DNA of 64,000 nt from Varroa destructor (Eukaryota > Arthropoda > Arachnida > Mesostigmata > Varroidae): NCBI RefSeq assembly GCF_002443255.2, contig NW_019211457.1:28214220-28278219 (forward strand), read 5' to 3'. The stretch's first letter is position 1; each line of letters opens with the position of its first letter. Under the pieces are notes generated by a model. The model had not been told where the DNA came from, searched no databases, and was given only the letters and a program-made list of their open reading frames with translations. This document shows, one piece after another, positions 12,901 to 23,043 of this stretch. The translations under genes were made by a program, and so were the position numbers.

Positions 12901-15900
12901 ACAGATGGCTAGTGGTAATAATATTATTATCCATGCAGGTAAAATGTAGGTATCGAACAGGACCCTGTTACCTCTCGTAGATCGCTGCTGCTGATATTAA
13001 TTAAATTTGAAAGGCAGACTGGATATGCATTGTGCGTGATCAAATCGTATGTTATTTTCGACCGAGAAATACATAGGTACGATGAAGTGAATTGGTTCTA
13101 TCGTCTATAATATACACTGGTTCAATTAAAAAAATAGGCTTTCATTACTCGACTGTAAGTAATCTGAGGATGTAGTCTGTCCTGTTTTTCTATTAAGGCC
13201 ATTAGACTAACCGAACGATTTTCTCAGTTCACTGCGATGGTCGAACAAGGACCAGCTTCAGAATTAGTTCACGTATGATGTTGTGTGCCACATTTCTGCT
13301 GGCGTTTGTTTCTGTAACCAACTTTTCCTCAATTTCACTGTTTAAATTTCTTTGGCTTAGAGAAAGGCTATGGGATGGGAAAAGTTTTTCCCACGGGACT
13401 CAAAATGTTGTATAGAGCGATGTTAGCTTAAGTAGGCGGACATGTATCGTGTATGTAAAAAGTTCTAGTTCGACATATTCCTGTCGTTAATTCTAAGTTC
13501 AAGGCCAAATTCTTACTATGACATCGGCGCGAACAACACCGATCTTCGACACCAGGACCGTACGAGTTGCTCAGCGAGCCGGTACCGATGGCAATGTTGT
13601 GTTCAAATACTACCGCTGGTTGCACCTTAGCCGGCTTTACGTGTCGTCCTTGACAGCCGTGACCGTCCGGCAAACCACGCCACCACGAGGAACTCACTGA
13701 GTTTAACATTCACTGCACCTAACAACAGAAAAACAGCATTATGCATCCCGTTAGTGACACCACAGAATAGAAAGATTGACAGAGCTAGCTGTCTATGGGA
13801 ATCGTCCGTATAAGCGTCGACAGTTCCGTTGCGTCTCTAAGGTCGTGCAGTGGTCACGTGTGTGCCCACTAAACTTAGAGACACATCAGGCGGCCTAGCT
13901 TTGAAACTGGAGCGAACACGCTTTAGTTTGCGATTGGACGAGCCCACGGCCTAAGACAACGCCTAACGGTAACGCTGGACGTAAAACTTGAAACAGCTAT
14001 TTAGATACGCTCATCGTAGGATGCCGTGCACTTATGAAAGGTGCGTGGGGCCGTGGAATACGAGAAAAAAATGATGTCGCAGGTGACGCAAAGTGTATTC
14101 TAATGGCAATGCTCGACAGCTTATCTAGAACTTGGGTGAGTTGTTTACGGCTAAAAAAGACGGCAGACGACGAATGAATATTCGTATAACTCCGTAACAA
14201 TTTGTCTAGTGGTTTGTGAAGCTCGAAAGAACTCTCTACTTTCGGTGTGTATGCTTAGGCCGAAGCAAGGCCGAATCCGGTTTGAAACCAAGCGGGAACT
14301 ACTCATGTTTCAACGCAATCACTTACCGTGTTGATGCTATCAAAACTGATGATATTTTGTAAACAACATTTACTTTTTTGTGCGTTAGCCTTTGAAAGCA
14401 AAGCTTGAATCCTCCATGGACTATGAGGTATTAATATAAAAAAAAACGAAATGCGTTTAGATCGGTTACCGGACGAACAGAACGAATAGACATTATTTCA
14501 TCTGCCCCGATAGGTATATTGGTAGACATAACATTGGCAAGAGTAGCTGTTATGACTACACCAAATGGAGCAAGCTCACAAAAACAAAGGATTAAAGAAA
14601 AACTTGATTCGGTTCTGTATATAGCCGCTGAATTGCTGTTCATCGCAGGATCGCATGTTTAGTGAACTTATCGGATTTGTTTGTTAGTCGTGCGGTGGTT
14701 TTCTGCAAACCATATCCCATCCTGGGAGTATGGTTTGCAGATACGTGTTGTCCATATCACTTGTGATGTCACAAAAAAAGAGGATGTGATCAAAAAGTGA
14801 GAATAATTAGATGAAAAGCGAGATAGAAAGGACCACTAAATCCTAACATACGAAGCTGAAGGGTTAAGAGCCACCAAATGAGGGAAGACAGAGACTCGAA
14901 GGCTGTGCCCATTGCAGGCACTGTCTGTGCAAGATTCAAAGCCTGTTTGGACAGCAAGTCGTTAAGATTAGACCTATTTTCGTTATTGTCGTCGGCCATG
15001 GGTATGTGTGTGAAAGGTCATACATTGGTGTTTATTCTATTCAATGCGTGACAGGATGCTGGGCATTGAACGTTGAAATATGCCTGGACATTCCCCTAGC
15101 GCCAAAAAACATGAGAAAATTCACCATGAATCCTATTTATTGACAGTACCAGCCACTGCGCTAGCTGGCATAATCTCTATATGAGAACGTCGAAAACAGC
15201 AAAACAAAAAACCATTTTCATGCTAAATCCGTGTTTTATGATGAAACTATTAAAGGTGCGATGATTCTGGAACAGATTAACAACGCGCTTCGTACATAAT
15301 TCAGATGGTAGCTCTCAAGTAGGGTCATCAGTAACGCTATGCGTATAATGTTGAAAATATGTAAAAAGTGCTCTTTGTCAAACGGCCAGGTTGGTTGGAT
15401 GTTTATTAGGCGTTTCTCCAACACCTTAGATTATCAACCAAATGTTGAAACAAATTACCGAGTTGTTTTAGCTATTTCGATCGCTTTTGTACTAATAAAT
15501 TATATCGCTATCGCCTGTGTTTCCTTCTAAATTAGATCGCCAGTTTGATTTTATTGTTACAACCTCATATACGTCTTTTTTCGCACAAATCCGTTAGTTA
15601 TTCGACCATCGAAGTTTGTCACTATACCGAAAGAAATAAAAACCACATACCTGTCGAACTCTAGTTATTATGTCATCAACCAAGCGCTTGTATTTAAAGT
15701 TCAAACAAAACAAAAGTGCCTTCTTTCAGCTGTCGTGTACCATACTAAATATATTACTGCTGTTATGGCACATAGCTGTTGTTATCGTGTCCTTTTTCGC
15801 TGTTCTATCCTTTCGATCTTTTGTTTAATAGGCATCGTTTTGACAATGAAGCAGAATTCGGTCGCATCAAAACGCATGCTCAAGGCTTACCAAGAAAGGA

Positions 15901-16515
15901 CAGAGCTGTTGAAGGCCACAGCCGAAATGGAACGCCGACAGAACGATGAGCATTTCAAGTGAGTTTTCAGCACCCCTATTCCTGATTAGTCACTGGCCTA
16001 CGGTCGCGTCCTAATACATAGACTAGCGATACTGCTCCGAAAATTAACTCCGCAATTTTGTTATAATCATCGCTATGGGCGTACGATAACATTGCAAGTC
16101 CCTTCTACTCCTGCAATATCATTGCTACTGTTCCGTACAGATCTGATACGTCGGCTCAACGCTGAATAGCCAAGATGCTTTTTAAGAGAAGAAAACACAA
16201 GCTATCTATAATCACGGACGGACGATTACAACCTGAGGTGCCGGCTCTCATTCAAGCAGCGACAACGACACACAGGAGTTGACAGCCATCCGTTTGTAAA
16301 TCTCTTCAAATACACGCATTACTATGTCTTCATTTAGACTTTTCGCTTACCACGTAGTCGGTTTGATTTTGCAACGGTCGTCAATCAGCTATTTTTGTGC
16401 TTTCAGGAAATGGTGTGAGCTTAAAGAGAGGGAACTGACCCTGCAACAGCGGTTGCTGGCGCTCGAAGAAGAAAGGCTACTTATCGAAAGGGCCAAACGA
16501 TTTCGCACCCAGTAG
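760..16515 (+). CDS. Myb/SANT-like DNA-binding domain protein, five visible exons, 5' end missing
   Basis: I join 760-911, 1643-1771, 2725-2971, 15832-15958 and 16407-16515 (stop TAG at 16513). Every junction has GT-AG ends and matching phase: entry after one base, then 0, 0, 1 and 2. The 254 visible residues begin with a Myb/SANT-like domain (about 2-92, trihelix type: WTRTDIEKMLQLYLTSWP, then a basic second half with KFNRLKKMHKKVK and a YFDQLETMDENF end). A Ser/Ala/Gly/Pro-rich linker follows (95-154), then a BESS-like amphipathic stretch (about 155-185, EEFYYLDCALSALRTRKLTP) and a charged coiled coil (about 188-250). Such proteins are usually nuclear, bind DNA through the Myb/SANT domain and self-associate through the C-terminal helices. 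The target and function are unknown. The initiating exon must end in one base of a split codon and was not found in 1-759. I am sure of the family and less sure that no exon is missing from the 12.9 kb intron. Confidence 0.85.
912..1642 (+). other. Intron between exons a and b
   Basis: Intron of 731 nt from GTAAGG to TTTTTAG. It is AT-rich and I see no further element in it. Confidence 0.75.
1643..1771 (+). CDS. Exon b of the Myb/SANT gene (second half of the DNA-binding domain)
   Basis: The acceptor is TTTTCAATTTTTAG|GAT and the donor is GAG|GTAACG. The exon is 129 nt, exactly 43 codons in phase 0. It encodes DKFNRLKKMHKKVK, a basic recognition-helix-like segment, then a glycine-rich turn and KFAYAKYFDQLETMDENF, the usual end of this domain in which an aromatic-rich 'Y-F-D-L' motif packs against the helices. 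A diverged copy of its 3' part lies at 549-645. Confidence 0.85.
1772..2724 (+). other. Intron between exons b and c
   Basis: Intron of 953 nt from GTAACG to ATCCAG. No embedded gene or repeat was recognised. The 3' end lacks a strong pyrimidine tract, which makes the exact start of exon c the weakest junction of the model. Confidence 0.65.
2725..2971 (+). CDS. Exon c of the Myb/SANT gene (linker and BESS-like segment)
   Basis: The acceptor is GGGTAATCCAG|ATG, which has a weak pyrimidine tract but is the only AG in the open frame. The donor is a perfect AAG|GTGAGT after 2971. The first 60 residues are low complexity and hydrophilic (GGNSGNRGASKSDQSESS, then AEQAAESAAA). The last 22 (EEFYYLDCALSALRTRKLTP and two more) resemble the start of a BESS motif. 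A second donor, CAG|GTAGGC after 2887, lies 84 nt upstream in the same phase. Its use would skip the BESS-like start without a frameshift. Confidence 0.72.
3236..4470 (+). mobile_element. Degenerate mariner (Tc1/mariner superfamily, D34D) transposon
   Basis: Bases about 3500-4410 read, in shifting + frames with several stops, as a mariner transposase. Recognisable blocks are WFCRFHSGNFDVKD (about 3535-3580), a SHELTQKN block (about 3745-3770), SEKW (about 3856-3867), HDNARPRTF (about 4113-4139) and a MYPP...SYNLF block (about 4188-4240). The family signature is GDEKW, HDNARPH and SDYHLF. The first catalytic Asp is replaced (codon 3856-3858 is AGT), the second Asp is kept, and the third is replaced (AGT before TAT AAT). 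The left end, TTGTTGAAAAAGTAATGAG at about 3243, resembles a mariner terminal repeat. A decayed partner may lie near 4447-4470. The length of about 1.2 kb fits the family. The copy is inactive. Confidence 0.85.
4309..4325. repeat. (TA)n microsatellite inside the mariner relic
   Basis: A perfect alternating TA run of about 17 bases lies in the 3' part of the mariner relic. It probably expanded after insertion. Confidence 0.8.
5170..5214. repeat. Imperfect (TA)n microsatellite
   Basis: Two alternating TA runs, each interrupted by a G, are separated by a short unique AGAAGAGTTC segment. Confidence 0.75.
5830..6078 (-). other. Unrecognised open frame within intron 3 (82 codons), possible exon or pseudogene
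   Basis: The minus strand is open from 6078 to a TAA at 5830-5832. The local GC content is higher than its surroundings. The translation is basic and protein-like (KVKIELGPSLCKLGVVTRRQ, later QQSYVQRLKQYFMRGRL) but matches no family I can name. There is no good start ATG. A TTTAAG acceptor near 6079 and a GAGAG|GTAGAC donor near 5891 could frame an exon. The opposite strand is also open here, so this may be chance. Confidence 0.18.
14341..14643 (-). other. Possible minus-strand coding segment nested in intron 3
   Basis: An ATG at 14643 (purine at -3) opens 57 codons with a hydrophobic stretch (ELAPFGVVITATLANVM) and then a hydrophilic tail (GADEIMSIRSVRP). A short intron of about 50 nt may follow (GTAACC, CTAAAC branch-like site, poly-T, CATAG at about 14426). 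The next segment ends at a strong donor, ACG|GTAAGT, near 14327. Read in phase 0, the second segment stops after about 10 codons. In another phase it stays open to the donor. The phases do not settle on one model, so I rate it low. Confidence 0.15.
14703..14740. repeat. Perfect 11-bp inverted repeat (hairpin)
   Basis: CTGCAAACCAT at 14703-14713 and ATGGTTTGCAG at 14730-14740 are exact reverse complements. A further CCCA/TGGG pairing in the loop makes a compact stem of about 15 bp with one small internal asymmetry. It is too short for an ordinary microRNA precursor. Confidence 0.7.
14790..14999 (-). CDS. Hypothetical small membrane protein, 69 aa, nested in intron 3
   Basis: A true ATG at 14999 with G at +4 begins MADDNNENRSNLNDLLSKQA, a hydrophilic N-terminus. 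Residues about 36-69 are strongly hydrophobic (SLIWWLLTLQL and onward), followed by TGA. If real, this would be a tail-anchored or single-pass small protein. A GTATGT inside the hydrophobic part (near 14847) could also act as a donor, making this a first exon. No homologue is recognised. An open frame of 69 codons is common by chance here, so the only support is the start context and composition. Confidence 0.2.
   Translation of the reverse strand: MADDNNENRSNLNDLLSKQALNLAQTVPAMGTAFESLSSLIWWLLTLQLRMLGFSGPFYLAFHLIILTF
15832..15958 (+). CDS. Exon d of the Myb/SANT gene (coiled-coil part 1)
   Basis: The acceptor is a long pyrimidine-rich tract ending TTTAATAG|GC and the donor is CAA|GTGAGT. The first two bases, GC, join the G that ends exon c to give Gly, so the phases fit exactly across the 12.9 kb intron. 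It encodes IVLTMKQNSVASKRMLKAYQ and then a Glu/Arg/Lys-rich helix (ERTELLKATAEMERRQNDEH) that ends within a split Lys codon. Confidence 0.8.
15959..16406 (+). other. Intron between exons d and e
   Basis: Intron of 448 nt from GTGAGT to GTGCTTTCAG. It has strong consensus at both ends and no embedded feature was recognised. Confidence 0.8.
16407..16515 (+). CDS. Terminal coding exon e of the Myb/SANT gene (coiled-coil part 2 and stop)
   Basis: The acceptor is TTTTTGTGCTTTCAG|G. The first base completes the split Lys codon of exon d. It encodes KWCELKERELTLQQRLLALE followed by EEERLLIERAKRFRTQ-type charged residues, then TAG. Heptad leucines and dense alternating charge indicate a continuous helix with exon d, typical of the C-terminal dimerisation helix in Myb/SANT-like arthropod proteins. 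Confidence 0.85.
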
Positions 16516-17015
16516 AAGAACTAGACGTGGTAATAGCAACGGGGTGACCGTTCAAGCAGTCCACGTAAAATACTAGCAGCAGACAGCGTTAAGAGAAATG
16601 CATGGAAGAAGGGAATTTGTCTTCATAGACGATAATTAGAGAGAGGAAGAGACTTTCTTCACCTGTGCGTCAATAAGGTGCGACACAATAATTGCTCGGA
16701 TGATGGGGTCGTATTGTAAAAGAGCATGCGTTGTTGGCTCTTTCATTCAATGTGCTGATTTATTTCGATCAAGTGACGCATCCATCAAGCAGGGCGGGAC
16801 AGATGGAACGAATGGCGATAATTTACAAGCATTTTTATTTTTACGCTTCGAGATCAACAATGTCTTTGGAAGAAAGTGAAACAAAAAAGCCATTTCCATA
16901 TGAGGATGACGCTAACGACTGATGCTTGGCACTTAGCCAGTTTGTGTGCGAAATTCTTGCCTGCAGATCTCATTACGGATGGAATTATCTCAATAAAAAT
17001 AGCTTAGGATAACCA
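16516..17015 (+). other. 3' UTR of the Myb/SANT gene
   Basis: This runs from the TAG stop to the likely cleavage site about 20 nt after the AATAAA at 16992. It contains an open stretch (16731-16922) whose last residues from an ATG at about 16860 read MSLEESETKKPFPYEDDAND. That reading is acidic and protein-like and could be part of an alternative last exon, but no clear acceptor supports it, so I treat the stretch as UTR. Confidence 0.55.
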
Positions 17016-17040
17016 ACATGAAGTGTTGTGTTTTTTGCTG
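16992..17040 (+). promoter_or_regulatory. Polyadenylation signal and downstream GU-rich element
   Basis: AATAAA stands at 16992-16997, about 480 nt after the stop codon. It is followed about 25 nt later by a G/T-rich stretch (17021-17040, GTGTTGTGTTTTTTG). The hexamer, spacing and GU-rich element together are a good animal polyadenylation signal, placing cleavage near 17010-17020. Confidence 0.6.
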
Positions 17041-20000
17041 ACAGGCCTCTAGATAAGGACGCATTATTTACTGCCAGCCAATAATCCGCGGGCAGCATAT
17101 GAAGGCGTTGTTGGTCTTCACACATTACTTCGTAGATAGCATAAGGGTAGAGCAAAGCTTTTCTTTTAATTGGGATCCTTATGCATAGATCTCGTTTATG
17201 GGTATAGGGGCTCACCTCTTAGTATTACTTGCCATGGTAGTGTGGAGGGGTGAAATCAGCACTAACTGGACATCCCCTTCCCCTTAACTATTATGTTAAT
17301 ACTATTTAGACAAAGTGGCTTGGTCGTTTCAGATAAACAGTCATCTACAGGGACATCTAAAAAAATTGCGTATATTCGAAGCCACGAACACTTAGCAGAG
17401 TTGAAAGTTCAACCAGCGGCGAGAATGAGTTAAATCTGCCCAAATAGAATAATTAGCTGCTGTCAATATAATTATGATCGTAAGCCCCGCAAAAAAATAC
17501 GACCACGCATTAATATAGAAGCTAGCACGCAATAAATTAAATAGAGGTGCCGATGCGGTACGGTTATCAACTGCTTCCTGGATTTTTAGGCCTTTATGAT
17601 TAAATCTAAACTAAAAAAGAAACAAAATAATCAAATGATGACATTATTTCCAACTGGATGTGCATAAACGAGCAGACGGTAAGTTTCATATATATCTATC
17701 TTATCAACTTTCGGTCTTTTAACACAATAGAATATAGACGCTATACAGTGCACTGTTTTCAAAACCGACAGCCATTTCACTGTTGTACGCGGGCGTTATT
17801 GATAAAACGCGATCAAATCTCCGAAGAATCCCTCTTCGAACGAAGGCTCGCCTGAAACCGCCACTCGAATTATTGTAACGTAAGAGTCTGAAGATCGGAA
17901 GCAGCCAGACAGACACACAGACGGACGTGATGATGACATTTGTCTAGAGCATCAAAAAGATTAAAAGATGAAAGGGATCGAGGTCGCCCCTCATTGTCTA
18001 CAGTATCACGGTGCTCGATAACTCCGCTGGCTGAAGTAGAAGTGACAATCAATTAAACTAGTAAACGTTTTGGAGCAGCAAATATTAAAAATTATATCAA
18101 CTCAACAGTATATAGACGCACTGACGCAAACAAGGCTTTCATGTTTTGATAAAACAGCAAGGATACACAACTGATGACACTTGCAAGGAGTGCAAACTAA
18201 GCGAAACACAACAAATGAACAAAAACAGAATGCAGTAGATCACTAGTAGTCCAGTTATGGAACATGCCTTTGGGGCGGCTCAACCCAGTGCGGGCCCACG
18301 CCGATTTTGATGATCTCGTCAAGAAAAAGGCGGAGACAGATGCTTGCTTTACTAATTGTGAAATATTCGCATCAAAGCTCCCAAGGTCAGGTGGGGGCTA
18401 CCTCGCCCCGAAAAAAGCCGTAACGAATTTGATTTAGCCTAATGCAATAAGAGGAAAATTATTGAACCTTATTGGTCATCGTGGAACTTGTGGCATTCGC
18501 ATGAGAGAACTCGAACGTAAGTCCTTTTTTCGGCGAATTTTCCTGAAAACGCTGATTTCATTTGATGGATGGAGAAGTAGCTCTCTCTCAATATCGGAAA
18601 TTACGGATCCGCACTTTTTGGGCCGTGCGTCAACGTTTTGTATGGATGCGAGACGATCGTTGGGCTTCCACTACAATCATAGGTACAAACATCAAAGCTA
18701 ATTTTGCATAGAAAGCAAGATTTTACATCTTATTTCGAAAAATGATTCGTACATCTCAATTATATATGATGCTATTTTGACATATATGGCTTAGATATAT
18801 ACTAGGCTCTGCTCATGGACAAGTTTACAGTTTACTATAATTGTTATTGCTGGGTTTGGTACTTAATTTCAGCAAACAGTTATAGATCAACGGTAATACA
18901 TTCGCTATACACGCTCTCGCAAGTTAATACGTTACTTTGGACTTTGAAAATATTACGAAAAGCAATTCTAATTGTTTGGCTTTGGGTTAGAGCAAATTCT
19001 GCCTTTTTTCTTGAAGTTCATCAAGGTAAAGGTATGAAGTATTAGCAGCCCGTTGAACCTGCAGCTTGAAAAACGATTACGTACTTCTTATTTTGACTCA
19101 TCGATGTGCAACGGGTCTTTGTGTTTAGCCCATGTATGGCAATTTCTGGGACACCGGCCAGAAGGGCAAAAGAGTGTCTGTAGGAATCTGCTGTATTTTT
19201 TCACTTAAAGGATTCCACAGCTCGATCTTTTACACTCTTTGCAAGAGCTCATTAGCTAACTTCAGACTCAACAGCAGCCTCTAGTGAAGTTGTCTATAGT
19301 TGTTCGCGCCAACAGAGCTACACCTTTTCTACAAATTCATCGAATTCTGTGCTTCAGGCCCATCATTAACAGCTCTGATTCATAACAAATATTGTTTTTC
19401 GACGAAATTCTGCTTCTATAATGACTAAGCTAGGAATATTATAACAGGGCTTACAGACCAGAAGTATTCGTATTGCTACAAGCGGGTTCTCCTATTTTTG
19501 TTACGCAAGGTAAGTTGTTTTGGTCGAAGCCGTAATTTTTATTAATGGCCAGATTTACCGCCTTGTTTTTTTGTTGGCAAAGTGCAACTCATGGCATGAA
19601 CAGCATATAATAAGTAAGGCTGCAGGCAATTAGGTAAATTTGACTTGAGCCTCTTTGAAAGAAAGACGAAATCGCTCTTGCACGAGGCGCACAAGGGACA
19701 AAACTATTATGGTGACTGGTACATGCGCGTTCGTAGGAAGTTTGAGCAAACTAAGCCTCTCCGATAGTGGAGTCCATGGTGTAAGTTTCCAACGACCGTA
19801 CGAAGCAGGCCTGAAAGTCTACTTTAGCAAGAAAGGTGACTTGGTCAAGTCTGTATTTTTTCAATGACGAAATAATTTCAATTATTAGTACCTTGTGCGG
19901 CCTTTTAGGTCACAAGGTTAATATCGGAACAGTACGAAACGCCAAAAATAGATAGACCATTGAAGTCCAAGACAAAGCGCAAGCGTCCCAAGAAAAGCAT

Positions 20001-20217
20001 TGTGATATTACCTCGGCATGTCTAGCAGTAAAACTGCAGGTAGGAAAAAGAACGACAGATCCAGCAAGACACACAGCCTGAAATAGGCAGACCATAGATC
20101 GTACTTTCGACAATAATTGCCCCGCACGTTATGTTTGGTTAGAACCGCTTTAACTGACCTGCAGTAAGCGAAAAATTGCTTCAGTGTGTCTTCATTAAGT
20201 ACCGGTAGGAGAAGGCT

Positions 20218-20458
20218 ACTCACTGACCAAGTTTCTGCACACACGGTTGCAAGAAAGGCCTTTGCAAGCGTTTTCGAATTAGCTGACGACTGTTTACGAA
20301 ACACAAATTCTAGGTCATCCCAGCTCAAATAGTTGCCAACTAATATGCATCCCAGTCTATACAGTTTCCTGTAAACCGATAACGGAAACAGGAAATCGTA
20401 ACAATCGATGGTTTTATTATTGCGCCTAGGGACATGCGTGGAACCTGGGAACGATACT
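20218..20458 (-). other. Unrecognised open segment with splice-like ends
   Basis: This is the best-framed part of the longest open frame in the window (151 codons, minus strand, 20463 to 20008). A TTGTCAG acceptor lies at its left end on the minus strand, and TCA|GTGAGT occurs in frame near 20218. The translation between them (for example YDFLFPLSVYRKLYRLGCIL, then LSWDDLEFVFRKQ) is protein-like but matches no family I know. One open frame of this length is about what I would expect by chance in 64 kb at this GC content. Confidence 0.18.
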
Positions 20459-23010
20459 GACAATTATAGGCTTGTGTTTAATAACTTGTATATAATAATA
20501 ACATTTAATATGAAACTTAAGTGTCTGGAATACCTCCACTTCAACCGGCCACCTGTCTGTACACAATGAATAACTTTCCGTTAGAAAGTACACGAACATG
20601 TTCTATGTTGTCGTCAACCTACAACAATAGCAAAAGCTATTGTGTTTTTCAAAAAAAAAAACGATCAGCCAGGCAGCAATATTGCAGGCGGAAGAACTTC
20701 GCAGTTGACAACGTGCTATTTCCGCATGTAATTCTTTACACGACACGCCTGAATAGGAACGCAAAAATCGTTGGGAAATTTTGCCTCACTTCTGACTTTG
20801 TAATCCAATACGTACCACTGTGCTGGAATACTGTTCTTGTATGTAGGAAAGCCCCCATAAAAATACATATATAGACGTAAATTACCAACTAATACGGTAT
20901 AATCTAATTATTATTTTTCTTCGATGTACAAACTTCCATTTGCTTTTCAAAATTATCCGAATGTATATAGACTTTTTCTGCTTATTTTTTTAAAATTCGG
21001 TGTTAGTTTTTTAATTGTAACGTGCTCTTAAGCCGTAAAAACAAATCCTGTTTGGCACTGCAAATTCATTTCTACGAGGCAACGTTTGCACGAGGTGCCC
21101 TAAGCGCAGTGTCCTTATCAAGACCACATGTACTAGACGGGTTTGACGCACTGCTACATCAGCTAGGCTTTAGCTATCGAGCCGAGAACTAAATGTGCTC
21201 CCATAGCAGCCAGTGAAATACGGGGACGAGTACTATAATACGTGTCAAGTTCGGACTCCAGTGAATAAATATAGTTCGTTTATTATATATGTACCGTGAA
21301 AAAAGAGATTCGTGGAAAATACCATGAGCTATTGGCACGTTAATATATAATTCGTAAATGAAGCATTACAGAAGCGGGTGGAGAAAGTACGATTGCAATT
21401 GTCGAAAACCAATAAAACCTAGATTCCCTTCGGGGACTTGTTAGAATTTCAAAATACAGGCACGATCATTTTGTATGTATGTGATCGATCTAAGCATCCA
21501 AACTTATCTGCGCTCCGTGAAATTTAGGCACAATCGTGACATGACTAAATAACAATTTGAAGCACGCCTGTACGAACGCTTTCATGACTATTCAGAAATC
21601 TACGATTACGAGGTGGCTAATTATTTTCTTGGGTCACATCATTTTGAAGTACTATCAGTTTGTGCGAATCATAATACATTAACTAGTGCTGGATGTCACG
21701 CATTAAAAAAATTACGAAGATTTCACTGGAAATTCGTTCTTGTTTACGAAATAAAGAACAGACCGCCCATGCTGGGAACCTGCCGGTTCATGAAGCCTGA
21801 AACAATGCTGATTGCTCATCTGGACTAACATACCTTCTTAAAGAGCTAGAATTAAATAATAGTCAAGTGTCAAACAGTAGCAATCCAGCAGTGCGCCCTG
21901 GAGCACTTTTCCAAAGGTGTCTTGATGGTCTATTCTGCTTAGCTATAGATCTTACTTTCTCTTATTCTTTCGTCATTGTCTGACGTCCTTGCTTTATCCG
22001 CTGCTCGCGCTTGTTTGCCATCTCCGAAAGCCATAGTCGTATGAGTAAGCAAATAGTTCCGACCGATCGTGAATTTCATAGATTTTTTCTTTCATATTTC
22101 ACTGCGCTGTTTCATAGATCCATTGTGATGTTAGAATAATCGTTCAGGCACGAACGACTCACGAGTTCACGACGAAAACAGTTTTCATAAACAAACATGC
22201 ATCGTATACGGGGCAAAGCTATTTGTGCGGCCTGTTATCGTTACAATTAACGGTTCATGAGGTTTTTTCTGAGTTATTGCAATAGCGAAAGACATTTTCT
22301 GTCGTTTTTGTCTTCGCTTCAAATTGCCTTGTGCACAAAATGGGCTATCGAAACCTGTACTGTACTACATAGCTGAATAACCCATGGAGATGGTCAACAT
22401 ATGTTTATGGGCTTCAATCTATGGTTCGAATGCTCTTCATTTCTATAATACTGTTTTCCCGTCTTTTCCCGTTATTCTCGCTAAAACTCTTGTATGCTTT
22501 ACGGGCGCACAGTTACTGACAAAAACATAGGATATATTTATATAGTCGAATCTCCCGAACATTCGCTTCCGTAGAAAACTAGCGTCTGGCACATACCCAC
22601 GATTATTATACAATAGCGACCATATACAGGGGATGGCCGAATCGTTGAGTTTTGCTTTCTGAATTTAAATAGAACTGATTCGGAAGACCTTTTTTTCAAC
22701 ATATTCCTTCACTTCAGTCGGATATTGGGCGAAGTCGGTGGCCATGTCCTGTGTTGTTCACCGCAATAGGTTCATTTACGGTCATGCGAAACGTGGTGAG
22801 CAGGCACGATTCAAGCGCCTTTGTGTTTGTTTCGGTAGGACATGGATGGCACCTCCTATTACATGTAATTCTCAATAGAATGTTATATTTCTGTGGACGT
22901 TTGGTTACTCTCGACAAGGTAAATATGTACATCGGAGCCAGAAGTGCCCTAGGTAAATACGCTAATAAACGTATTTGTAGCGGAGCCTAATGTGGATCTT
23001 TGATAATCTT

Positions 23011-23043
23011 AAACAACATATGGGCTATCCATATATGTTGTTT
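23011..23043. repeat. Hairpin, 13-bp stem with a 2-nt bulge
   Basis: AAACAACATATGG at 23011-23023 pairs with CCATATATGTTGTTT at 23029-23043, leaving a 5-nt loop. The only defect is an inserted AT dinucleotide. It is short and AT-rich and could be chance or a transposon end. Confidence 0.6.

Larger units (their letters stand above)
2972..15831 (+). other. Large intron (about 12.9 kb) between exons c and d
   Basis: It is flanked by a perfect donor GTGAGT and a pyrimidine-rich acceptor TTTAATAG, and the codon split across it (G|GC) is consistent. It contains the mariner relic (about 3236-4470), (TA)n tracts at 4309 and 5170-5214, a hairpin at 14703-14740 and a few minus-strand open frames described separately. 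The remaining sequence from about 7.4 to 14.2 kb holds nothing I recognise. Confidence 0.65.

Noticed and set aside
22420..22440. GGTTCGAATGC, B-box-like
   Set aside because: The last bases do not fit the B-box consensus and no A box or cloverleaf is present.
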